NCBI RefSeq assembly: GCF_002197845.1
Contig: NZ_NIDE01000005.1
Location: 434,001-498,000, forward strand
Source: Fimbriiglobus ruber
GTDB taxonomy: Bacteria; Planctomycetota; Planctomycetia; Gemmatales; Gemmataceae
DNA length: 64,000 bases
Direction: 5' to 3'
Of the stretch, positions 26,526-35,727 are shown one piece after another. Position 1 is the first letter of the stretch. Each line of letters starts with the position of its first letter. The position numbers and the translations under genes were made by a program. The notes under the pieces are model-generated. The model made no database searches and had not been told where the DNA came from. It was given only the letters and a program-made list of their open reading frames with translations.

Positions 26526-26724
26526 GGTGTCCCCGGGCTCCCGCCCTCGTTGTACCCCATAAGTCGGAAGCAGCGAAAATGCCCCTTCTGAATGGCCTGG
26601 AAAACAAGCGTTTTCCAAGCGGCGAAGCGGATTTGGGCCTTCCGAATGCCGTGCCCGCAACATCTTGTTACGAAAGACGTTGCAGACTTGTGGGGTACAA
26701 CGAGGGCTCCCGCCCGGGGACACC
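26526..26724. repeat. 199-bp element with 40-bp inverted ends inside the dehydrogenase operon
   Basis: Arms 26526-26565 and 26685-26724 match except in their middle, where an 8-base core (GCTCCCGC) is itself inverted in the other arm, plus one further mismatch. A smaller hairpin (TGGAAAAC ... GTTTTCCA) lies inside near 26600. No coding sequence is present. It occupies most of the 326-bp gap between the E1 and E2 genes and looks like a small non-autonomous (MITE-like) insertion. Confidence 0.75.
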
Positions 26725-26784
26725 GGGGGCCGATTGCAACTACCTCCAAAACTCGGACCGGACACACATCGCCCGGACGATGCA

Positions 26785-28839
26785 TCACTCGGCCAGGAGG
26801 TCGCGGATGGCCCCGACGATCGCGTCCACGTTCGGGACGACGGCCTTTTCCAGCGGCGGGCTGTACGGGGTCGGCGTGTGGACACCGTTCAAGCGGCGGA
26901 TCGGGGCGTCGAGGTCGTCGAATCCGCGGTCGGCGATTTGGGCGGCGATTTCGGCCCCGATCCCGTAAGGCGCGAACGCCTCGTCCGCGATCAGGAGTCG
27001 GCCGGTCTTGGCCACCGACCGCGCGATCGTTTCCACGTCCAACGGGGCGACCGTCCGCGGGTCGATCACCTCGACCGAGACGCCGTCGCGGGCAAGGATA
27101 TCGCACGCCTTGAGCGTCTGGTGGACCATGAGGGCCAGGGCGACGACGGTCACGTCTGTTCCTTCGCGGACGACGGCCGCCCGGCCAAAGGAGATTTCGT
27201 AAGCCGCTTCCGGTACCGGGCCTTTGAGGCCGAGCAGCTCGCGGTGTTCCAGGAAGAGTACCGGGTCGTCGCACCGGAGGGCGCGGTGGAGGAGGCCCTT
27301 GGCGTCGTAAGGCGTCGAGGGGACGACTACCCGGAGGCCGGGGAAGTGGGCGTACATCGGGTAGTAGCTACCCGAGTGGTGGGTGGCGGCCGCGTGCCCG
27401 ACTCCGATACAGCCGCGGAGCAGGATCGGCATCTTGATCCGCCCGCTGCTCATGTACTGCATCTTGGCGATCTGGTTGACGATCTCGCCCACCCCGTCGA
27501 GGACGAAGTCGGCGAACATGAAGTCGATGACCGGCCGCGTCCCGGTCATCGCCGCCCCGCACCCGAGGCCGACGAACCCGCGCTCGCAAATGGGCGTGTC
27601 CCGCAGGCGTTCGGGGCCGTAGAGCTTGTAAAGGCCCGCGGTCGTGTTGAAGTTCCCGCCGCGGACCCCGATCCCCTCGCCCACGACGAAGATGCCCGGG
27701 TTCCGCGCCATCTCGGCCGACAGGGCTTCGAGCGTCGCCTGCATGTACGTCAGCTGGCGGTCGCCGGTCGCGGGCGGCGGGGGGTGGGAGACGGCCCGCG
27801 GCTCGGCGTACACGTGCGTGGCGGCCGTCGCCGGGTCGGGCCACGGGGCGGCCTCGGCCGTCTGGTGGGCGGTCTCGATTTCCCGCTGGATCTCGCTCTC
27901 GATCGCGTCCAGGTCGTCGGCCTTCACCTTGCCGGTGTTCGTGATGGACTCGCGGAGCCGCCGGATCGGGCACCGCGCCCGCCACGCCTCGACGTCCTCC
28001 CGGGTGCGGTAGGTGAAGTCGCCCATCCCCTCGGAATGCGGCCGGGTGCGGTAGGTCTTACATTCGAACAGCGTCGGCCCGCCGCCGGACCGCGCCCGCC
28101 GGACCGCCTCCTGTGCCGCGGCGTGGACCGCCCGGACGTCGTTGCCGTCCAGAGACACACCCGGCATGCCGTAAGCCGCCCCGCGGGCCGCCACGTCCGG
28201 GTTGCCGGCCGCGGTGGAGAAAGGAACCTCGGTCGCGAACTGGTTGTTTTCGCAGACGAACAGCACCGGGAGTTTCCAGATCGAGGCCATATTCAGCCCC
28301 TCGTGGAAGGCCCCGTTGTTCACGGCCCCGTCGCCGAAGAAGGCGACCGCGACCCGGTCCGTCTTCAACAGGCGGAAGCTGTACCCCGCGCCGGCGGCCT
28401 GAAGGATGCACGGGCCGACGATCCCGCTCGTCCCCATCAGGCCGACTTCCGGGGCGAAGAGGTGCATGCTCCCGCCGCGGCCGCGGGAACAGCCCGTTGC
28501 CCGGCCGTACAGTTCGGCAAGGAGTTCGACCGGCGGGACGCCCTTGGCGAGCGCGTGCCCGTGCCCGCGGTGGGTGCTGAAGACCACGTCGTCCGGCCGG
28601 AGGTGGGCGCAGACGCCGACCGCGACCGCCTCCTGGCCGATGTAAGTGTGGCAGGCCCCGTGTACCAGCCCGCGCTGGTGCGATTTCACGAGCTGCTCCT
28701 CGCACCGGCGGATGAGGACCATACGCCAGAACAGCGCGAGGAGATTTTTCGCGGGCGGTTCGTTCACGACGGTCAAGTCTCCTGAAACGGGGTTGTCTGT
28801 CGCTTTGGGACTCCGGGAGCGGGGTGGCGGCGTGACCAC
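26785..28839 (-). CDS. 2-oxo-acid dehydrogenase E1, fused alpha and beta subunits
   Basis: The 684-residue protein joins the two E1 chains. The alpha part (about 30-345) has YIGQEAVAVG and the thiamin diphosphate motif FFGDGAVNNG (Gly169-Asp-Gly) with the RGRGGSMHLF loop. The beta part (about 365-684) has GIFVVGEGIG, ICERGFVGLGCGAAM, FMFADFVLDG and the conserved HHSGSYYPMYAH and IDPRTVAPLD. It decarboxylates a 2-oxo acid and passes the acyl group to E2. The acceptor substrate is not readable from sequence: pyruvate, acetoin or a branched-chain acid are all possible. It is followed by E2, SDR and ATP-grasp genes and preceded by an anion-type MFS gene. Confidence 0.92.
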   Translation of the reverse strand: MVTPPPRSRSPKATDNPVSGDLTVVNEPPAKNLLALFWRMVLIRRCEEQLVKSHQRGLVHGACHTYIGQEAVAVGVCAHLRPDDVVFSTHRGHGHALAKGVPPVELLAELYGRATGCSRGRGGSMHLFAPEVGLMGTSGIVGPCILQAAGAGYSFRLLKTDRVAVAFFGDGAVNNGAFHEGLNMASIWKLPVLFVCENNQFATEVPFSTAAGNPDVAARGAAYGMPGVSLDGNDVRAVHAAAQEAVRRARSGGGPTLFECKTYRTRPHSEGMGDFTYRTREDVEAWRARCPIRRLRESITNTGKVKADDLDAIESEIQREIETAHQTAEAAPWPDPATAATHVYAEPRAVSHPPPPATGDRQLTYMQATLEALSAEMARNPGIFVVGEGIGVRGGNFNTTAGLYKLYGPERLRDTPICERGFVGLGCGAAMTGTRPVIDFMFADFVLDGVGEIVNQIAKMQYMSSGRIKMPILLRGCIGVGHAAATHHSGSYYPMYAHFPGLRVVVPSTPYDAKGLLHRALRCDDPVLFLEHRELLGLKGPVPEAAYEISFGRAAVVREGTDVTVVALALMVHQTLKACDILARDGVSVEVIDPRTVAPLDVETIARSVAKTGRLLIADEAFAPYGIGAEIAAQIADRGFDDLDAPIRRLNGVHTPTPYSPPLEKAVVPNVDAIVGAIRDLLAE

Positions 28840-28847
28840 ACCCCCGG

Positions 28848-28934
28848 CCCCTCTCCGACACGGAGAGGGGGAACCGACCCGCTTTGCCGTCCGCGACGGG
28901 CACCTCGGGCTCCCCTCTCCGCGTCGGAGAGGGG
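28848..28934. repeat. Two copies of a short hairpin repeat (arms of 10 bp, 3-nt loop)
   Basis: CCCCTCTCCG and CGGAGAGGGG flank a three-base loop at 28848-28870 and again at 28912-28934. Both copies are perfect. They lie between the MFS stop and the E1 start, so they may act as a terminator or partial terminator within the operon, or be copies of a dispersed palindromic repeat. Confidence 0.65.
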
Positions 28935-28971
28935 TTGGGGGCGAGGTCGCGCCCCACGCCCGGGGACCGAC

Positions 28972-30300
28972 TTATTCCCGCCTCCGGTTCACGCGCAAGA
29001 GGGCCACAATCCCGCCACCCAGGGCAAAGCAGGCGGCCAGGAAGAGCAGACACGCCCGGTCGTCCAGCCCCTCGTATTTCATTCTGCCGACGATCTTTGA
29101 GCCCAAGAAGCCGGCGAGGTTCGCACTCATATTAATGAAGCCGATCGACACGGCCGCGGCCGACGACGAAAGCGCCTGGGTCGGTAGTACCCAGAAGGGC
29201 GAGATCCAGAAGTTCGCACAGAACCCGGTCAGGCAAAGCCAGATGAAAACCAGCGCCCACGGTTGGCCCGGGACGGTACTCAGCGCGAGAAACACGCCGG
29301 CCCCGACCAGGCTGACGACGCAGTGCCACTTGCGGTCGCCGGTCCGGTCCGACGAGTGACCGGACACCAGTACGCCCAGGAAACCGCACAGGTAGACCAG
29401 GCCGGTCCAGACGAGGACGTCCGCGGACGCGCTTTGCCGGCCGAGTGAGGTCAACAGCCCCTGGACGGCCGTCGGCAGCCAGAACACCATCGCGTACCCG
29501 CCGGTGTTGGTCGCGAAGATGCCGAGGGCGAGGAGCCAGACGGCCGGCATGCGGGCGACCCGACCGATCGTGACGGCCCCGCTCGTTGTCTCGACCTCCC
29601 GACGTTCCGCTTCCAGTGTCTTCTCAAGCCACGCCCGCTCGTCCGGAGTCAGCCACCGAGCTTGGGCCGGCCGGTCCGTCAAGAGAAACGGCAGCGCGAC
29701 GCCGAACACGACGGCCGGCGCCCCTTCGACAATAAACACCCACTGCCACCCCGCGAGCCCGAACCACCCCTGCTCCAGCAGCAGCCCCGAAACGGCCGAC
29801 CCGAGGGCCAGACTGAGGGGAACGCCGACGAGCATAACGGCCAGCGCGCGGGCCCGGTCGGGTCGCGGGAACCAGTGGGTGAAATAGACGATGATGCCGG
29901 GGAAGAAGCCCGCCTCGGCCAACCCGAGCAAAAATCGGGCGATGTAGAACTGTGTGGGCGTGGTCACCAGAGCCATGCCCATCGAGCAGAAGCCCCAGGT
30001 GATCAGGATGCGGGCGAACCACTTTCGCGCGCTCCAGTGCTCGACGAGCAGGGCGCCGGGGATTTCGAGGAACAAGTACCCGATGAAGAAGATGCCGATG
30101 CCCGACCCGAACGTGTCGTCGTCGAACCCGAGCGCCCCCTGCATCTGGAGTTTGGCGAACCCGACGTTCGCGCGGTCGAGGTAGGCGACCACGTACAGCA
30201 GGAACACGAGCGGCAGCACCCGCCACGCGACCTTCCGCCGCGCGGCCCGGGCCACGCCGCGCGCGGTATCGTCGTCCGGCGGGTCGATCGTCCCGAACAT
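28972..30300 (-). CDS. MFS transporter, anion:cation symporter type
   Basis: From ATG 30300 the product is 442 residues; an alternative GTG at 30345 also lacks a ribosome site. Twelve hydrophobic segments are visible. ACS-family hallmarks are VAYLDRANVGFAKLQM in the first helix region, FFIGYLFLEIPGALLVE, and FLLGLAEAGFFPGIIVYFTHWFP. Members import organic anions such as sugar acids, phthalate or tartrate. Being first in line before the E1-E2-SDR-ATP-grasp genes, it may bring in the substrate that the pathway breaks down (inference). Confidence 0.85.
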   Translation of the reverse strand: MFGTIDPPDDDTARGVARAARRKVAWRVLPLVFLLYVVAYLDRANVGFAKLQMQGALGFDDDTFGSGIGIFFIGYLFLEIPGALLVEHWSARKWFARILITWGFCSMGMALVTTPTQFYIARFLLGLAEAGFFPGIIVYFTHWFPRPDRARALAVMLVGVPLSLALGSAVSGLLLEQGWFGLAGWQWVFIVEGAPAVVFGVALPFLLTDRPAQARWLTPDERAWLEKTLEAERREVETTSGAVTIGRVARMPAVWLLALGIFATNTGGYAMVFWLPTAVQGLLTSLGRQSASADVLVWTGLVYLCGFLGVLVSGHSSDRTGDRKWHCVVSLVGAGVFLALSTVPGQPWALVFIWLCLTGFCANFWISPFWVLPTQALSSSAAAVSIGFINMSANLAGFLGSKIVGRMKYEGLDDRACLLFLAACFALGGGIVALLRVNRRRE

Positions 30301-30489
30301 GGTGCGCGTACCGGCGGGGAGGGAACGCCGTGAGGCAAGTGCCACACGTTACCAGGGAACGCCGGCGCGGGCACGCGAAAAGTGCGAAGAGGAAAAGCAA
30401 AGGGTGTGCAGCCGGAAAATTGGTGCAACTTATGTTCACTCCGGCGTATGCCTGAGTGACGCCCGGAAATCGCTCCCCGGAGAGTCCCC

Positions 30490-30887
30490 ATGTCTGCCGC
30501 CCCAACATTGACCCCGGAACAAGAAGCCCAAGCCCAAGCTCTGGCCGCCCGCATCCACACGCGGTCGGCGTCCGCCGTCCGGGCGATGGCCCGGACGGCG
30601 GACGCCGACCGACACGACCCTGTTCGGGAAGACCGAAGTCGACATCCGGCACCACGCCCTGGGGATCGTCGCCGACGCCTACAACGAACACCTCGATCAA
30701 AAAAATGGGGACACCGGCTCCTCCATCACATGCCCGAATCCCACGTGCCGTTGAGAGTGGGTGTAAAACGGTCGTCGGGAGTCGGCACAAGGGGACGGGG
30801 ATGCGTTGGCGGGAACACGGCTCGCACGCCGTCTGCCACGTCCGCGCGCTGTACCGGAACGAGAAGGGCCAGTGGGACGCCTTCTGA
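30490..30887 (+). pseudogene. ISKra4-type transposase remnant with large internal deletion
   Basis: The first third keeps the N-terminus of an ISKra4-like transposase: MSAAPTLTPEQEAQAQALAA, then, after a frame change near 30600, LFGKTEVDIRHHALGIVADA. About 40 bases later the extreme C-terminus appears: GCKTVVGSRHKGTGMRW, HVRALYRNEKGQWDAF and the stop at 30885-30887. The roughly 350 catalytic residues in between are missing. It cannot be active itself. It is not close in sequence to the intact copy at 3634. Confidence 0.72.
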
Positions 30888-31035
30888 GATCGCAAGTGCT
30901 GTGAACGCGCACTGGCGGCCCGAACCAAATGTCTACCAATTTAAATGACGCACGCACCTCTTGTCGCGTTCGGCGAGAAGTCTCCCGAATACACTTCCTG
31001 GAGACTGTTTCTCGACCGGCCGGGGGAAGTGGACC

Positions 31036-33453
31036 ATGTCAGACCGTGTTACCGTGTTGTGCGGGCTCGCGATCGCGGCCCTCTCGGTGGCTGAGGCGTC
31101 GGCCCAGGAGGGATACCGGCGGCCGCCGAAGGCCGTGATCGATATTCTCGACGCGCCACTCCCGCCGGCCGTGTCGGTCAGCCCGACCGGCGAACACCTC
31201 CTCTTCATCTGGACCGGCCGCTACCCGCCGATCGCCGACCTCGCGGAACCGACCGTGCGGCTCGCCGGCCTGCGGATCAACCCGCGGACGAACGGCCCGG
31301 CCCGCTCCACGCGAGTGACCCGGCTCAAACTCCTACCGATCGCCGGTGGGGAAGCGAAGGAACTGGAGTTGCCGGCGGGGAAGGTCAGCTTCCCCCTCTG
31401 GTCGCCGGACGGCCAGCGGTTTGCCATCATGGTCACGTCCGAGAAAGGCGTGGGCTTGTGGCTGGGGACCGTAGCCGGCGGGCCGTTCGTCGAGGCGCCG
31501 GGCGTTGCTCTCAACGCCGCGGTGGGCGAGCCGGTCCAGTGGATGCCGGACAACCAATCGCTGCTAGTCCAACTGGTTCCCGAGAAGCGAGGGGCCGCCC
31601 CGGTCGCGCCGGCCGCCCCGTCCGGCCCCGTCGTCCAGGAAAGTAGTGGCAAGGCCGCCCCCGTCCGCACGTTTCAAGACCTGCTGCAGAACCCCCACGA
31701 CGAGGCGTTGTTCGCGTACTACGCCACGTCGCAGCTCGCCGTCGTGCAGTTGGCGGGCGGCAAGGCGACGCACCAGCCGCTTGGCGAGCCGGGCCTCGTG
31801 GTCTCGTCCGACCCGTCGCCGGACGGCAAGTTCGTTCTCGTGAGCCGGGTGAAGCGGCCGTTTTCGTACCTGTTGACGTACTCCGCGTTCCCGCGGGCGG
31901 TCGAGGTGTGGGACGCGGCCGGGGCGGTGGCCCAGACCGTCGCCGACTTGCCGCTTCAGGACAAGATTCCGATCGAAGGCGTCCCGACGGGGCCGCGCTC
32001 GATCCGGTGGCTCCCGACCCAGCCGCACACGCTCCTCTGGGTCGAAGCCCAGGACGAGGGCGACCCGCGGAAGAAGGTGCCGTTCCGCGAAGCCGTCTTC
32101 AGTCGGGCCGTCGGTGCAGCCAGTGAGCCGCGGGAGGTGTTGAAACTCGAATTCCGGTTCGCGGGCCTGGATGTTTTCCCGAGCGACAACCGGATGTTGG
32201 TCCGGGACTACGACCGGGACCGCAAGTGGAGCCGGACCATCCTCGCGTCCACGAGCCCGCTACTCGGCGGCGAGCCGAAGGTGCTGTTCGAGCGGTCGGC
32301 CCAGGACCGCTACGGCGACCCGGGCACGCCGGTGACGCGGACGCTGCCGACCGGCCACCGGGTTCTCCGCACGGCCGGCGACCCGGCCGGGAACACGATC
32401 TGGCTCGCCGGCTCCGGGGCCACCCCGAAAGGCGACCGCCCGTTCCTCGACCGGTACGACGCGACGACCGGCAAGACGACTCGCGTGTTTCACTGCGAGG
32501 AAGGGATGATGGAAAGCGTGGCCGCGATCTTGAACCCCGCGGGAACGAAGCTCCTCGTCCGCCGCGAATCGCCGACAAGCCCGCCGAATTACTTTTACCG
32601 CGAGCCGAACCACGAAAAACAACTGACTGAAACAGCCGACCCGGCGCCGGAACTTCGCAAAGCGAAAAAGCAGCTCGTCACCACCAAGCGGGCCGACGGC
32701 ACGCCGATCTCGTTCACCCTGCACACGCCGCCCGGGTACAAGGACGGGGAGCGGCTGCCGGCCGTCATCTGGGCGTACCCGATCGAGTTCGCGTCGGCCG
32801 ACACGGCCGGCCAGGTCAGCGGGTCGCCGAACACGTTCACGACGATCACCGGCTATTCGCACCTCTTCTTCCTCACGCAGGGGTACGCGGTGTTGGAGGT
32901 CTCGATGCCCGTCGTCGGACCGCCAGCCTCGGCGAACGACACGTTCATCGAACAGCTCGTCTCGAACGCCGCGGCCTCGATCGACCGGGCGGTGGAACTG
33001 GGCGTCGTCGACCGCGACCGGGTCGGGGTGATGGGGCACAGCTACGGGGCGTTCATGACGGCCAACCTGCTCGCCCACTCGGACCTGTTCCGGGCCGGCA
33101 TCGCCCGGAGCGGGGCGTACAACCGGACGCTCACCCCGTTCGGCTTCCAGAACGAGCGGCGGACCTTCTGGGAGGCCCCCGAGGTGTACGGGAAGATGTC
33201 GCCCTTCAACCACGCGGACAAGATCAACAAACCGCTCCTGCTCGTCCACGGGGCGGCGGACAACAACCCGGGCACGTTCCCCGTCCAGAGCGAGCGGCTC
33301 TACCAGGCGATCCGCGGCAACGGCGGCGTCTGCCGGCTGGTGCTGCTCCCGCACGAGTCGCACGGGTACGAGGCACGGGAGACGGTCGAGCATGTGCTGT
33401 ACGAGCAGTTCGCGTGGTTCGACAAGTACGTCAAGAACGCCGGCAAGAAGTAA
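31036..33453 (+). CDS. Secreted prolyl oligopeptidase-family (S9) serine peptidase
   Basis: The ATG at 31036 starts a signal peptide (VLCGLAIAALSVAEASAQ). The 805-residue protein has an N-terminal seven-bladed propeller region (about 40-540) and a C-terminal alpha/beta hydrolase domain. The catalytic triad is visible: Ser669 in GHSYGA, Asp742 in HGAADNNPGT, and His776 in ESHGY. It probably cleaves short peptides in the periplasm. An upstream frame extension (from 30961) lacks a signal sequence and is not used. Confidence 0.9.
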   Translation: MSDRVTVLCGLAIAALSVAEASAQEGYRRPPKAVIDILDAPLPPAVSVSPTGEHLLFIWTGRYPPIADLAEPTVRLAGLRINPRTNGPARSTRVTRLKLLPIAGGEAKELELPAGKVSFPLWSPDGQRFAIMVTSEKGVGLWLGTVAGGPFVEAPGVALNAAVGEPVQWMPDNQSLLVQLVPEKRGAAPVAPAAPSGPVVQESSGKAAPVRTFQDLLQNPHDEALFAYYATSQLAVVQLAGGKATHQPLGEPGLVVSSDPSPDGKFVLVSRVKRPFSYLLTYSAFPRAVEVWDAAGAVAQTVADLPLQDKIPIEGVPTGPRSIRWLPTQPHTLLWVEAQDEGDPRKKVPFREAVFSRAVGAASEPREVLKLEFRFAGLDVFPSDNRMLVRDYDRDRKWSRTILASTSPLLGGEPKVLFERSAQDRYGDPGTPVTRTLPTGHRVLRTAGDPAGNTIWLAGSGATPKGDRPFLDRYDATTGKTTRVFHCEEGMMESVAAILNPAGTKLLVRRESPTSPPNYFYREPNHEKQLTETADPAPELRKAKKQLVTTKRADGTPISFTLHTPPGYKDGERLPAVIWAYPIEFASADTAGQVSGSPNTFTTITGYSHLFFLTQGYAVLEVSMPVVGPPASANDTFIEQLVSNAAASIDRAVELGVVDRDRVGVMGHSYGAFMTANLLAHSDLFRAGIARSGAYNRTLTPFGFQNERRTFWEAPEVYGKMSPFNHADKINKPLLLVHGAADNNPGTFPVQSERLYQAIRGNGGVCRLVLLPHESHGYEARETVEHVLYEQFAWFDKYVKNAGKK

Positions 33454-33517
33454 AACTCGAGACTCATGAAGCGGCAGAGGTGGAAGGGCATAACCATCCG
33501 GTCACAATCGCCCCCCG

Positions 33518-33747
33518 CACCGGCGCTCGGCGCGGGTCTCCGACCCCGCCGCTCTTCGGACCGCAGGTCTCCCGACGCTCGCCCCTCAGACACCGCCGCC
33601 TGCGCCCGGCTGGCGTTGGAGACCTGCGGTCCGAAGAGCGGCGGGTCGGAGACCCGCGCCGAGGAACCCGACTACTCGCAAATCCGGTATCAAAGACGGT
33701 GACGTCCGAAGAGCGGCGGGGTCGGAGACCCGCGCCGAGCGCCGGTG
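33518..33747. repeat. Nested palindromic repeats: perfect 44-bp inverted pair plus a third copy
   Basis: 33518-33561 and 33704-33747 are perfect inverted copies of each other (44 bp). A third copy at 33618-33664 is also inverted relative to the first, and extends the match into the bases after it (to about 33572). All three share CGGCGCGGGTCTCCGACCC and CTCTTCGGAC. They fill much of the gap 33454-33894 between the peptidase gene and transposon debris. No gene is seen there. Confidence 0.8.
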
Positions 33748-33894
33748 GGCACGTTCGGGGTTGTGGCGGCACGTTTCCAACCAGCAATTCCCGCTCGGGG
33801 CATTTTGGCTTGGTTTAGCGGCCATTACGAAGTGTCCTTTCGTATTGGTCCGGCTATCTTATTTTGCATATCCTTCACACATTAATATTGGCAA

Positions 33895-34965
33895 ATGATT
33901 CTTGCCATGTTGCCACCGCCCAAATCGCCTCTGGCCGCGGATCGGTTGATCCGGATCGTCCGCGCTCGGTTCCAACACATCCCCGACCAACGCACCGAAC
34001 CGACCATCTCCTTACGGGATGCCTTGCTCTCCGGATTCGCTCTCTTTTTCCTCAAGTCCCCGTCCCTGTTGGCCTTCGAACGCGAACGCACGACCAACAC
34101 GTTCAATCTGCAGGCGCTGTTCGGCGTGAAACAGATTCCCTGCGACACCCAGATGCGGAAAATCCTCGATGACGTCGATCCCCCGCCACCTCCGACCGGC
34201 CTTCACCGATCTGTTTCGCCACCTGCAGCGTGGCAAATACCTCGAACGGTTCGTCTATTTCCGGGGACATTATTTGCTGGCCAGCGATGGCACCACCCAC
34301 TTCTCGTCCGACAAGATCCATGGCCCGCATTGCCTCAAAAAGCGCAGTCGCAACGGGGGCGTCAGCTACTCCCACCGCATGCTCGGGATGGCGTTGGTCC
34401 ATCCCGACTTCCGCGAAGTCGTTCCTCTGTGCCCGGAACCCATCCTCCAACAAGACGGGACCACAAAAGCGGATGGCGAACGGAACGCCTCGGCGCGGGC
34501 GATAAAAGACTTCCGCCGGGAGCATCCCAAACGGCCGGTGATCATCGTGGAAGGCGCCTCCGCGCCGAGGGACCGCGTGTCCGCATCCTCAAGCGACACC
34601 GCATCCGCTTCATTTTGAGCGTCAAGCCCGGCAAACAGACGCACCTGTTCGCACAGATGAAACAGGCGGACGAGGATCGCCGCCAGGCGGACGAAGGTGT
34701 CCGCGACCAGATGGCCCAGGAACTCGCCGCGCAGATGGACCAAGCGGAACAGGATCGCCGCGTCCAGGTGTTGACGTTGGTCGACCCGGACGGGACCGTT
34801 CATCATTACCGCTGGTTGACCGACGCCGCGTTGAACAAGACCGACGCCGACGAGCGTGTCGGCATGCTCGACTACTGGGAACTCGGCGGGCCGGACGTGC
34901 GGCATTTCCGTTGGATCACGGATCTGGAACTGACCGCCGGAACCGTGTCCGACTGGCCGCATATG
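33895..34965 (+). pseudogene. Degenerate transposase, multiple frameshifts
   Basis: The ATG at 33895 begins a family-like frame (LIRIVRARFQHIPDQRTEP, LLSGFALFFLKSPSLLAFER, IPCDTQMRKILDDVD). It then shifts to another frame near 34175 (RPAFTDLFRHLQRGKYLERF, HYLLASDGTTHFSSDKIH, HCLKKRSRNGGVSYSHRML). It shifts back near 34580 (RILKRHRIRFILSVKPGKQT ... MLDYWELGGPDVRHFRWITD). At least two frameshifts make it inactive. A related N-terminal fragment lies in opposite orientation at 35728-36197. Sequence near 34965 changes to an ISAs1-like transposase. Confidence 0.75.
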
Positions 34966-35727
34966 CCCCCCAGGCGTCGGCCGTGATCGCCCAGTTGCGG
35001 GTCGACGCGACGACGAACGAGCACAAGGCGGCGTTGCGGTTGCTGGGTGTGTTGCCGCCCCTCCAGGGGGCCGTGGTGACGGCCGACGCGATGTTCACCC
35101 ACCGGGACGTGTGCGAGCAGGTGTCGGCGAACGGCGGGGACTACATCTTGTACGCGAAAGACAACCAGGCGACCCTGGAGCGGGATCTGCGGGACCTCTT
35201 CGCGGCAGCCGAACGCGGCCGCCTTCCCCCCTCCAGCTGCGGTTGTGGGCGGAGAATACGCAAACGGTTACGACCCGCAACAAGGGGCACGGGCGGATCG
35301 AGGTGCGGACGCTGACGACCACGACGTGGATGAACGACGACCTCGACTGGCCGCACGTCGGCCAAGTGTTCCGACTCGAGGGGGAGCGGCGAATCGGGGG
35401 CCAGAAGACGGTCGAGGTGGTGTATGGGATCACCAGTCTGTCGCGGGACGAGGCCGACGTGGACAGGTTGTTGGACTTCAACCGGGCCCATTGGGGCATC
35501 GAGAACGGTCGGCATCACACCCGAGATGAGACGTTGCGGGAGGATCGGTGCCGGGTGCGGAAGGGGAATGCCCCGCGGGTATTGGCGTCGTTGCGGAACG
35601 TGGGCGTCTACCTGCTACGGGGGATGGGCGGGTCCAGCGCGGCCGCCGCGACCCGCGAACTGTCTGCCCACCCCCGGAAGGCTCTCGACCCCCTCCACGC
35701 TCCAGGTTCTACTTCTGAGTAGCCCTG
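34966..35727 (+). pseudogene. ISAs1-like transposase, C-terminal half, frameshifted
   Basis: The fragment starts inside the DDE domain: SAVIAQLRVDATTNEHKAAL, GAVVTADAMFTHRDVCEQV, GGDYILYAKDNQATLERDL. After a frame change near 35225 it continues with GQVFRLEGERRIGGQKTVEV, FNRAHWGIENGRHHTRDETL and the end GVYLLRGMGGSSAAAATREL. The element end reading CAGGGCTAC inward lies at 35727. The 5' half is absent. Its last 170 bp are duplicated at 22248-22418. Confidence 0.78.

Noticed and set aside
26665-28785. 706-codon plus-strand frame opposite the fused E1 gene
   Set aside because: Shadow frame without domains; E1 motifs are clear on the minus strand.
32260-33393. 377-codon minus-strand frame inside the S9 peptidase
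   Set aside because: Antisense shadow; the peptidase triad is on the plus strand.
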